A stretch of DNA of 64,000 nucleotides, taken from the NCBI GenBank assembly GCA_003139095.1, contig PLHW01000074.1, positions 1 through 64,000 on the forward strand, read 5' to 3'. Position numbers and translations under genes: made by a program. This document shows, one piece after another, positions 54,950 through 61,875 of the stretch; position 1 is the first letter of the stretch; each line of letters starts with the position of its first letter. Under the pieces are notes generated by a model. It did not search any database. It saw nothing but the letters and a program-made list of their open reading frames with translations, and had not been told where the DNA came from. The stretch is from Acidobacteriaceae bacterium. GTDB lineage: Bacteria > Acidobacteriota > Terriglobia > Terriglobales > Acidobacteriaceae.

Positions 54950-54965
54950 TGAGCAAGATAGCTCA
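54950..54965. promoter_or_regulatory. Crp/Fnr-like dyad site 8
   Basis: TGAGC-AAGATA-GCTCA, perfectly symmetrical arms. Centre 32 bp from the CATTGT hexamer on the minus strand (54928-54923). The surrounding 50 bp resemble those of site 9. Confidence 0.6.
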
Positions 54966-55022
54966 CATCACGGTCACTGGTGTGAGTTTCGACAGCGGTG
55001 TGACTCTCGACCGCCAGACGAA

Positions 55023-55238
55023 TCAAGCGGCAGGCGCTTCCGTCTGCTCGATCGCGATCGCTGGACCATGGACATTATCTGAGGCCGCAGGCTTCGCTTG
55101 GTGCATCAGATCCCATGAATACTCAAACTCCCGGCCACAGCCGACACAGACTTGATACGTGCGCCTTCGGATGGTGAACACACGGCTGAATTGGTGTCGA
55201 TGGAACCCCAAAAGATGTTCCAGAAGCGATGTCTTCAT
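55023..55238 (-). CDS. small CxxC protein, zinc-ribbon-like
   Basis: 71 residues from ATG at 55238: KTSLLEHLLGFHRHQFSRVF, then TYQVCVGCGREFEYSWDLMH. One CxxC pair and nearby His suggest a half zinc-ribbon. Unknown function. Dyad site 9 lies 73 bp upstream, with a CATTAT hexamer between. Confidence 0.6.
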   Translation of the reverse strand: MKTSLLEHLLGFHRHQFSRVFTIRRRTYQVCVGCGREFEYSWDLMHQAKPAASDNVHGPAIAIEQTEAPAA

Positions 55239-55310
55239 ACGATCTGCGCCCTCTCGGTGTGCGCCGCAATCGGGAAAGACAAATAATGACAGACTCAGCG
55301 GCCGCAAATC

Positions 55311-55326
55311 TGAGCAGGACAGCTCA
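55311..55326. promoter_or_regulatory. Crp/Fnr-like dyad site 9 (upstream of the 55238 gene)
   Basis: TGAGC-AGGACA-GCTCA, perfectly symmetrical arms. Centre 33 bp from CATTAT on the minus strand (55288-55283), class II spacing. Confidence 0.6.
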
Positions 55327-55397
55327 CTTAATCCACCTGAGCAAGCCGGTGAACAGGTTGGGAAAACGGGCATGGCCAGCCAACAGTCGCCTTTAGC

Positions 55398-55426
55398 TTG
55401 ACAACACGAATACAAAAGCCTAGTAT
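55398..55426 (+). promoter_or_regulatory. sigma70 promoter of the second leader element
   Basis: TTGACA (55398-55403), 17 bp spacer, TAGTAT (55421-55426). It is the best sigma70-type match found in the window. Confidence 0.8.
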
Positions 55427-55496
55427 TTTAATTGAGCAAGCTACCTTTCCTTACTCTTTCAGGTTCCCTGGGCTAAGTCAGCCCTATCTGAAGTTA
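55421..55496 (+). ncRNA. conserved leader element, copy 2
   Basis: From the TAGTAT box onward it parallels the element at 44708-44637: AATTGAG, a short variable part, then CTCTTTCAGGT...CCTG...CTAAGTCAGCCC...ATCTGAAGTT. Here GGGCT-AAGTC-AGCCC can also form an inner hairpin. It precedes an hsp20 relic and the small gene at 55682. Confidence 0.55.
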
Positions 55497-55528
55497 GTTC
55501 TCTTAGATGACCGAAGGAGGACTGCGTT

Positions 55529-55682
55529 GTGTCACGATTGACCCGTGGGGAACCTCTCTGTGAGTTTTCCACAATGCAAGACCGCGTGAACCGCATGAAA
55601 TGGTTTCTTCCGCGAATCTTACGGTCCGGAAGGCCCGGCTGATGCAGCATCCCATTTGCTTTTCATACGAGAGGAAAACTAA
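55529..55682 (+). pseudogene. hsp20 relic, N-terminal fragment with frameshift
   Basis: GTG at 55529 is preceded by AGGAGG (55515-55520). The first 23 codons read MSRLTRGEPLCEFSTMQDRV-NRM, very like the start of small heat-shock proteins (RWEPLREFSTMQERMNR). One inserted A at about 55595 shifts the frame; in the other frame FFRESYGPEGPADAAS continues as expected for Hsp20. It then stops at 55680-55682, so the alpha-crystallin domain is absent. A short active peptide of 37 residues is the alternative. Confidence 0.5.
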
Positions 55683-55891
55683 TGAAGAACACCAAGTTCG
55701 TTGTGAAGGTAAACCGAGGCGGCACTCGCGCTCCTGAATACGTGCAGCGCATTGACCGGATTCCCATCCAGATGACCACGCGGCGTCTGCTGGCACTTGC
55801 GATGGGACGATTTACGGCCGAAGACGCTGCTAAGTCCATACAAACTTCCCGCTGTAACCCGGAGTTAGTTCCGATACGCGTTAATGCATAA
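55682..55891 (+). CDS. small hypothetical protein
   Basis: 69 residues; AGGAAAA lies just upstream and the ATG overlaps the relic's stop (TAATG). KNTKFVVKVNRGGTRAPEYV, then MTTRRLLALAMGRFTAEDAA. It looks like a compact basic domain; family not recognised. Confidence 0.6.
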   Translation: MKNTKFVVKVNRGGTRAPEYVQRIDRIPIQMTTRRLLALAMGRFTAEDAAKSIQTSRCNPELVPIRVNA

Positions 55892-55987
55892 GTTGGTTTG
55901 TCCCCATCCTCCGTCGCCACGAGGCGTGTGTGTTGCCTGCTATATAGTCCTGGACTGACAATTTAGTCGAAACGGCAGGTTCTCACC

Positions 55988-56578
55988 TCAGGAGTGACCC
56001 CCGTGCGGAAGAGGCTCTCCCGCGATTGCTACCGGCCGCCGCCGCGCGGCCGAAAGCGAACTGAAATGCAGGCTCGGCTTGGGGTGAGGATTGGCAGATA
56101 AACTCTTCACCCATTTGGTCACCCAGTCAATCGGTTTCAGCCAAATTCTTGGCTTACCACAACTCTCACAGCCGAAAAGCGGCCGCGCATCCGCCAGGAT
56201 GGCGTATGCCACGTTGAGTATGAATTGAAATGGTCGGAATCCGAATATGCTGGCGCCAAAACTCCACGCGAACCATTTCGTGTTGGGCAGATTCCTCAAA
56301 GTCTCCGCCACGGCCTCCCCTCCCAGCCTCATTGAGCCATCGGGCATTAGTACATGGATCGTCTCATAGGCATCCCAAATATCGAGATCGGCGTTGAGCA
56401 ACCGAAGCGACTCCGGGTCGTCACCAATGGGTTGTACGACGATGCTCGTCTCGCCCGCTTTGCTCATCGCAGATCGTTGCACCCAATGCCCAATGTGGCC
56501 GCACACGGCGCATTCGTCGTTGAATAGGAGAATTGGCTTAGGCTGCTTCTTCATCATCGTCACTTGGCCTCCGTTCAT
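55988..56578 (-). CDS. DCC-family (DUF393) thiol-disulfide protein
   Basis: 196 residues. ILLFNDECAVCGHIGHWVQR holds the DxxCxxC signature, followed by DAYETIHVLMPDGSMRLGGE and FGCESCGKPRIW near the C-terminal part, an added CxxC. Its ATG overlaps the thioredoxin stop by 4 bp (ATGA); inner starts at Met8/9 are possible. Likely a redox partner of that thioredoxin. Confidence 0.85.
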   Translation of the reverse strand: MNGGQVTMMKKQPKPILLFNDECAVCGHIGHWVQRSAMSKAGETSIVVQPIGDDPESLRLLNADLDIWDAYETIHVLMPDGSMRLGGEAVAETLRNLPNTKWFAWSFGASIFGFRPFQFILNVAYAILADARPLFGCESCGKPRIWLKPIDWVTKWVKSLSANPHPKPSLHFSSLSAARRRPVAIAGEPLPHGGHS

Positions 56579-56964
56579 GACTCAAACGGCTGAGTCACCG
56601 CGGTCAGGACGCTCGATACTGTTGGGGTTGGTCCCTCGACTCTTCCAACCTCATTCCGGTTGAGAAACATGACGAAAGTCGGCGTGCCCTGGATCTGATA
56701 GTTGCTCGCGAGTTCCTGCTCGATTGCGATATTAACCCGGAAGACTTTCTCCTGGGGCTTCACCATGCTTGCCACCTGCTCCAGAACCGGCTCAATCGCT
56801 CGGCAGTGTGCGCAACCATAAGACATAAACTCAACCACGATTGGCCCCTCCGCCTCTAGTACCAGCCGGCCAAATGTGCTGGTGGTAACTGCTTCTATCG
56901 CGTCTCTCGATAAAGGTGGTCTCGCCCCTGTTGTTCGCGGCTGTTCTGGGGTCTCGTTAATCAT
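56575..56964 (-). CDS. thioredoxin with variant CAHC active site
   Basis: 129 residues. Thioredoxin fold: IVVEFMSYGCAHCRAIEPVL (CAHC in place of CGPC), VFRVNIAIEQELASNYQIQG, cis-Pro loop GTPTFVMF. A 25-residue N-terminal extension precedes the fold. Overlaps both neighbours, so translation of the three genes is coupled. Confidence 0.88.
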   Translation of the reverse strand: MINETPEQPRTTGARPPLSRDAIEAVTTSTFGRLVLEAEGPIVVEFMSYGCAHCRAIEPVLEQVASMVKPQEKVFRVNIAIEQELASNYQIQGTPTFVMFLNRNEVGRVEGPTPTVSSVLTAVTQPFES

Positions 56965-57289
56965 GGCTGCTTCCGCGCCGGATGTACTCTTTGGCGGAAG
57001 CCGTGCTCATTCCACCTTCGAACGCTTCCTTATCGATGCGACTTTCCTCGGCCTGCTCTTCAATCTCTTCCTCGGCCGCCGTCGCATTGTCGTCAATTGT
57101 CATCTGTTTGCTGCCCCGCACGACAGGACCTAGGTTGCTTGTTTGATTTTCGTGTGCTTGTTTCTTCACGTTATCTTCCTCAATCTGCTCCTCAACCTCT
57201 ACTTCATTGGCGGCCGCATCGTCGGTTGCTACGATCTGCTTGCTCAACTGAAACTCTGCGATCGTTACGGACTTTCCGGCATTCTTCAT
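56957..57289 (-). CDS. small acidic protein, first gene of the redox operon
   Basis: 110 residues, very acidic: VEVEEQIEEDNVKKQAHENQ, ATAAEEEIEEQAEESRIDKE, two similar EEE-rich parts that suggest an internal duplication. No family. Its end overlaps the thioredoxin start by 8 bp. Dyad site 10 lies 62 bp upstream. Confidence 0.6.
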   Translation of the reverse strand: MKNAGKSVTIAEFQLSKQIVATDDAAANEVEVEEQIEEDNVKKQAHENQTSNLGPVVRGSKQMTIDDNATAAEEEIEEQAEESRIDKEAFEGGMSTASAKEYIRRGSSHD

Positions 57290-57350
57290 AATTCCCGCCC
57301 CCCTGTCCTTTTGCGTCTTTCATAGAGTCGCCGAATCTCGTCTGTAATAC

Positions 57351-57366
57351 TGATCAGAATTGATCA
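57351..57366. promoter_or_regulatory. Crp/Fnr-like dyad site 10 (upstream of the redox operon)
   Basis: TGATC-AGAATT-GATCA inside CTGATCA-GAAT-TGATCAG, the most symmetrical site found. 62 bp upstream of the minus-strand start at 57289; a CTCTAT hexamer lies 34 bp from its centre. Confidence 0.55.
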
Positions 57367-57473
57367 GCCAATCTCAGTCGTCAGGCTTGAGATCTGGAAG
57401 CGGTCTCATAATTGGCTCTCAGTGGCAATAGCGATCAAGGCAATTGGCAACATCGAGAAAAGGAATCCTAACC

Positions 57474-57614
57474 ATGAAAGCGGCCCTGGTGCTCGGCTAC
57501 GGTGATGTGAATCAGCTTTTCTACGGAGATAGTCCCGACTTATGCCCACATCCTTACTCGTGTGCGCGAACTCGGGTACGATCCGTCCGGGTTGACGAAA
57601 ACCAGACAAAGTAG
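57474..57614 (+). pseudogene. relic of a zinc-type alcohol dehydrogenase/quinone oxidoreductase
   Basis: ATG at 57474 with AGGA upstream starts MKAALVLGYGDVNQLFYGDS, the usual N-terminus of medium-chain dehydrogenases (MKAA...GYGDVDQL). After PDLC the frame loses similarity and stops after 46 residues. It is on the strand opposite to the intact dehydrogenase that follows. Confidence 0.6.
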
Positions 57615-57679
57615 TCCATAGTTCTGCACAACTAAGCTTGTGTACCCCAATCCCCAAAGCCGATCCAGTACATGCCGAG

Positions 57680-58672
57680 CTAAGGAACAATCACTGCTGA
57701 TCCCTGTTCCGTTTCTTCTTTGACTGCCAGTAGCGCTCTATCCGCGTCATCGAGCCCGAATACTGTAACGTTCGGACGGATACCGAGGTCATGCGCGATT
57801 TGGAGAAAGTCGCGCGCATCCTGCCGGGTCATATTGGCCACGCTGCGGATCTGCCGTTCGCCCCAGAGCAACTTGTCATAGTCGAAGGCCGGCATCTGGT
57901 CGAGATGGATGGCGTTGATGGCGACCACCCCTCCCTTGCGCAGGCTCGCGAGGGCACTGACCACTACTGTTCCGCTGGGCGCGAACGTGATGGCGCGGTC
58001 GAGCGCTACCGCCGGCTTCTCATCTTCTTTGCCGACCCAAGTCGCGCCCAGTGACGCAGCCCTTTTCCGATGAGATTCGCCCCTGGTCACGACGTAAACT
58101 TCGCACTTCCACGATTGCAGAATGGCAATCGCCAAGCTTGCGGAGCTGCCAAAACCGAACAGTCCAACCCGCTCGCCCTTCTCAACCCCCGCAACTCGTA
58201 AGCTGCGAAAGCCGATGATGCCGGCGCACAGCAGCGGAGCAACATGCGCGTCATCCAGGCCCGGCGGTAACGGCAGAGCGAAGTCTGCGCGCGCCAGAAC
58301 ATATTCTGCATAGCCGCCGTCCACCGTGTATCCGGTGAAAACAGGCTTGTCGCAAAGATTCTCCATGCCGTGATGGCAGTACCAGCAATCGCCATCGACG
58401 CCACCCATCCAGGAAACGCCAACACGCGTTCCCAGCGCCAGTTCCTCGGTCGCGCCTTCGATTACTTCGCCCACGATTTGATGGCCGGGAATAAGCCGCG
58501 GTCGAAGCGGCGGAAGATCTCCTTCGACGATGTGAAGATCAGTCCGGCACACTCCGCAAGCCACGACCCGCAGTAACACATGTCCCGCTTCGAGTTGTGG
58601 GCGCGGAACATCTTCAATATGGAGGAACGATCGGGGTGCGGCGTGAGTTGAAGTGAAAACAGCAGCCTTCAT
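57680..58672 (-). CDS. zinc-dependent alcohol dehydrogenase family protein
   Basis: 330 residues from ATG at 58672. Zinc ligands: VVACGVCRTDLHI (catalytic Cys), PGHQIVGEV (His/Glu); structural zinc part DGDCWYCHHGMENLC. Cofactor loop VGLFGFGSSASLAIAIL. It oxidises alcohols or reduces aldehydes with NAD(P); substrate unknown. It closes the stress region. Confidence 0.9.
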   Translation of the reverse strand: MKAAVFTSTHAAPRSFLHIEDVPRPQLEAGHVLLRVVACGVCRTDLHIVEGDLPPLRPRLIPGHQIVGEVIEGATEELALGTRVGVSWMGGVDGDCWYCHHGMENLCDKPVFTGYTVDGGYAEYVLARADFALPLPPGLDDAHVAPLLCAGIIGFRSLRVAGVEKGERVGLFGFGSSASLAIAILQSWKCEVYVVTRGESHRKRAASLGATWVGKEDEKPAVALDRAITFAPSGTVVVSALASLRKGGVVAINAIHLDQMPAFDYDKLLWGERQIRSVANMTRQDARDFLQIAHDLGIRPNVTVFGLDDADRALLAVKEETEQGSAVIVP

Positions 58673-58737
58673 TTTCTTCGTTTCCTCCAAGGCTCCAGTG
58701 GCGAGGCCCCCCAAGTGCGAATCGGACGTCGTTGGAT

Positions 58738-60147
58738 CTATTTTCCAATGCAGAAGGTCCCGAAGACCAGGTTCAGAATGTCGTCCGTCGTCGTCGCGCC
58801 TGTAATTTCGTCAAACTTCCGCAGCGCATGATAAAGGTCGAGCAGAAGCATCTCGTGCGGCACACGGTTCGCGACCGCGTTTTTCGCGGCCTCGAGCGCA
58901 CTCACTGAATCGCTGACCAGCTTCTGATGCCGGACGTTCGTCAGAAATCCACTTTCCACCTGCACACCGCCCGCGCCGATCCGCTGCAGGATCGCAGCGC
59001 GCAATTCGCCAATGCCCTCGCCCGTAACCGCCGAAGTTCTCACCGCCGAAGTTTTCACCTTCGCCCCGTGCGCGCGAGCCGCGAGCTCCGCGGTTATAAG
59101 ATCGCATTTATTCTCCACCACGACCGCGGGCCGGCCTTCCACCATTCGCAGCAGTTCGCCATCTTCATCGCCGGGAGTCTGCGTCGAGTCAAGAACCACC
59201 AGCACCAGGTCGGCCTCGCTCAGCGCTTCCATCGACTTTCGTACGCCGATCGTCTCCGCTTCATCCACCCCGTTTCGAATTCCTGCCGTGTCGATCAATT
59301 GCACGGGAATCCCGCCGATCGCGACGGTTTCACTCACCAGGTCGCGCGTCGTTCCCGGCTGCGCCGTAACGATGGCGCGCTCACGCTCCACCAGTCGATT
59401 GAACAAGCTCGACTTCCCCACATTCGGCCGCCCAACAATCGCCAGCGTAAATCCTTCATGCACCACCTTCCCGTAGGCCGATGTCGCCGCCAGTTCCTCC
59501 AGAGGTTGGCTGACTTCCGCAAGATGCGCGAGAATCGTCTGATCGGCCGCGACCGAAATATCGTCTTCCGCAAAGTCGATGCCCGCTTCGAGCAGCGCAA
59601 TCAGTTCAATCAGCTTCTGCTTGATCGGCTTCAGCCGTTTTGAGAGCGCGCCTTCGAGCTGCTGCGCCGCGACCTTCGCCTGAAAAAGCGTCTGCGACTC
59701 GATCAGATCGCGCACCGCCTCCGCTTGCGTAAGGTCGAGCCGCCCATTCAGAAAAGCGCGCATCGTGAACTCACCCGGCTCGGCCAGCCGCGCCCCACGC
59801 GCCAATGCGAGCTCGACGATATGCCGCAGCACCACCGGCGACCCATGCGCCGCAATTTCCACGATGTCGTCGGTCGTGTACGAATGCGGCTTCCGAAAAT
59901 AAGTCACCACCACCTCATCGATCCGCCGCTCGGCAGCGCTGGTCGTCGCCGCACCCACAATCTCCACTCCTTCGCCCGCCGGTTCAACCAGTTCGCCAAA
60001 GATTGCCCGGTTCGGTTCCAGTTCATGCTTCAGGCGAAGCATGGGCGCCGCGATCGCCCGCGCCTCCGGCCCCGCCAAACGCACCACGCCGATGCCCCCG
60101 CGCCCCGGCGGTGTAGCGATGGCAATAATTGTGTCGTCGAGGTTCAT
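58738..60147 (-). CDS. mnmE: tRNA modification GTPase MnmE
   Basis: 469 residues. N-terminal folate-binding part (DTIIAIATPPGRGGIGVVRL), helical domain, G domain with GRPNVGKSSLFNRL, DTAGIRNG and ENKCDL, and the C-terminal CIGK. It works with MnmG to modify U34 of tRNAs. The start codon ATG is at 60147; no promoter is assigned. Confidence 0.96.
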   Translation of the reverse strand: MNLDDTIIAIATPPGRGGIGVVRLAGPEARAIAAPMLRLKHELEPNRAIFGELVEPAGEGVEIVGAATTSAAERRIDEVVVTYFRKPHSYTTDDIVEIAAHGSPVVLRHIVELALARGARLAEPGEFTMRAFLNGRLDLTQAEAVRDLIESQTLFQAKVAAQQLEGALSKRLKPIKQKLIELIALLEAGIDFAEDDISVAADQTILAHLAEVSQPLEELAATSAYGKVVHEGFTLAIVGRPNVGKSSLFNRLVERERAIVTAQPGTTRDLVSETVAIGGIPVQLIDTAGIRNGVDEAETIGVRKSMEALSEADLVLVVLDSTQTPGDEDGELLRMVEGRPAVVVENKCDLITAELAARAHGAKVKTSAVRTSAVTGEGIGELRAAILQRIGAGGVQVESGFLTNVRHQKLVSDSVSALEAAKNAVANRVPHEMLLLDLYHALRKFDEITGATTTDDILNLVFGTFCIGK

Positions 60148-60238
60148 GCCCTGCTCGCGCGCCTAACAAAACAACCGCAGGCAGATTTTAAGCTGCGCGC
60201 TCGCGCGCGAATCGCCGCGCCGCAACCAAATCCCCACC

Positions 60239-61624
60239 TTAACTCTTATCCTCCAGACCCGCGGGCGCAAGCTTCGCCAACTGCACCGACCACCACGAAG
60301 GCTTGCGCTCCCATATCTCCGCGCGCTCTTTCGCCGCTACCGCGCTGCGCACAATATGCGCTCCCACGTACCGAATCGACGCCGCCGGAAAATTGTGCAG
60401 CGGCCGCCCAATCAGCGCATGCCCGCCCCACTCGTCACTCCGCTCCAGCACCAGGCTCGCCAGCACTTTGCCGCCAATCACGCTCGGCCCCACTCCGTTT
60501 CCGCTCCACCCAATTCCATAGGCAATGGTTTTTTCGCGATTCAGATAACCCAGCAACGGCAGGCTGTCCGGCGTGCGGTCGATCGGCCCCGACCAGTCAT
60601 GCGTGATCGGCACATCGCCCAGCATCGGATAATAGCGGCGGAAGTCGGCAGTCACCTCGGCGGCGCGCCCCGCATGCCGGTCGAAATTCGCGCCGATCCT
60701 CCCGCCATACGCGATCGTCCATCCTCCCTTGCCAAACGCAATGCGCCCCTCGCGCGTCACGCGGTAATAATCGACCATGGTCTGCGAGTCGGTAATCGCC
60801 AGGTCGCGGTGCCAGCCAATCTGCTCCAGTCGTTCGGGAATCGGCGCGGTTACGACGATGTCACTCGAGATCACCGCGATCGAACGGCTGAGTTCGCGGA
60901 TCGATGCCGCCCATCCGTTGCTCGCGATCACGAGTTTGCCCGCGGTGAGCGTCCCGCGCTCCGTGCGAATCGCAATCGGCGATCTCCGCGTAAACGCGAG
61001 CGCCCGCGTGTTTTCATAAATCCGAATTCCCTTCGCCAGCGCCACCCGCCGCATCCCGCGCACCAGCGCCGCTGGCTGCACCACCGCGGCACTTGCCTCC
61101 AAAACTCCCGCCCGGTGCGCTTTCGATCCCGTCCGCCGCCCGACCTCCTCCGGCTCAATTCGCCGGAAAGGCTCCACGCCCATTTTTTCCGAAATGCGCA
61201 GAACGCTCTCCCACGCCCCCATTTGCGCGCTGCTGGTCGCGGTCCACAGCCAGCCCCCGCGCCGAAAATCGGCGTCCACCGCATGCTTCGCGCAAAAACC
61301 CGCAATCTCGTCGATCGCCGCTTCCGAGCCGCGGCAGATGCGCATAGCCTCTTCCACTCCAAACAGTTTTGCCAGCGAAGCCAGCTTCGGCCACCACGAG
61401 AGCACAAAGCCGCCGTTACGCCCCGACGCGCCGCCCCCGCAAATATCCTGCTCAATCACCGCCACATCGCAGGCCGGCTCAAGCTCCTTGATGCGCAACG
61501 CCGTCCACAAGCCGACATACCCTCCACCAAGAATGGCCACGTCGGCGCGCGCCGCGCCCTCAAGCGGCGGCTCATCCGCGGCGTCGCCCGCGCATTGTTC
61601 CAACCAGTACGATCGATGCTTCAC
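60239..61624 (-). CDS. FAD-dependent amine-oxidase-like protein (DAO family)
   Basis: 461 residues from GTG at 61624, with GAGG about 9 nt upstream; the open frame reaches 61852 but that stretch has no similarity. VAILGGGYVGLWTALRIKEL is the FAD motif, GGGASGRNGGFVLSWWPKLA the family second motif, and the C-terminal GIGWSGNGVGPSVIGG the FAD-ribityl part. Closest to gamma-glutamylputrescine-oxidase-type proteins; substrate not certain. Confidence 0.85.
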   Translation of the reverse strand: MKHRSYWLEQCAGDAADEPPLEGAARADVAILGGGYVGLWTALRIKELEPACDVAVIEQDICGGGASGRNGGFVLSWWPKLASLAKLFGVEEAMRICRGSEAAIDEIAGFCAKHAVDADFRRGGWLWTATSSAQMGAWESVLRISEKMGVEPFRRIEPEEVGRRTGSKAHRAGVLEASAAVVQPAALVRGMRRVALAKGIRIYENTRALAFTRRSPIAIRTERGTLTAGKLVIASNGWAASIRELSRSIAVISSDIVVTAPIPERLEQIGWHRDLAITDSQTMVDYYRVTREGRIAFGKGGWTIAYGGRIGANFDRHAGRAAEVTADFRRYYPMLGDVPITHDWSGPIDRTPDSLPLLGYLNREKTIAYGIGWSGNGVGPSVIGGKVLASLVLERSDEWGGHALIGRPLHNFPAASIRYVGAHIVRSAVAAKERAEIWERKPSWWSVQLAKLAPAGLEDKS

Positions 61625-61746
61625 GGCAATAGACCTCGCAGAACCGACGAGGATAGAACATCGCCCCCGGAAAGGCGAGGTTGTTCCGCGAGTGGTTCTG
61701 GCGCGCCTTAAGCGGAATGCCCTCCGCCCACCCCATCTTCGCCCGT

Positions 61747-61776
61747 TTGACCCTGCTTTTCTGCCGCCTGTAAGAT
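61747..61776 (+). promoter_or_regulatory. putative promoter of valS
   Basis: TTGACC (61747-61752), 18 bp, TAAGAT (61771-61776) with a preceding TG. It lies about 100 bp upstream of the valS start, in the divergent gap. The 251 bp gap holds no other recognised element. Confidence 0.45.
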
Positions 61777-61875
61777 CAAAGATTCCCTCCTTCTGCCGGA
61801 AGATCGTCGAGCCTTCGCTCGGCTGGAACGGCCGGGGCGGGCGTCCCTGCAAGAGCGCCGGGGCCTCACAAACTC

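Noticed and set aside
42209-55329. The repeated CTGTGCAGAA...GCTCACTT words as remnants of IS21-type element ends
   Set aside because: Considered because such element ends can carry GCTCACTT-like repeats. No istA/istB fragments are nearby, the words are dyad-symmetric, and they sit at fixed distances from -10-like boxes, so an operator reading is preferred, though not proven.
55508-55564. An 18-codon leader peptide starting at ATG 55508
   Set aside because: No ribosome binding site before it; its own sequence contains the AGGAGG that serves the GTG at 55529.
60356-61711. Long plus-strand open frame of 451 codons opposite the FAD protein gene
   Set aside because: Pro/Arg-rich product without domains; it is the antisense shadow of a clear gene in GC-rich DNA. 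The same holds for long frames at 962-2182 (minus), 7910-9070 (plus), 8199-9878 (minus), 53298-54485 (plus) and 25231-26433 (minus).
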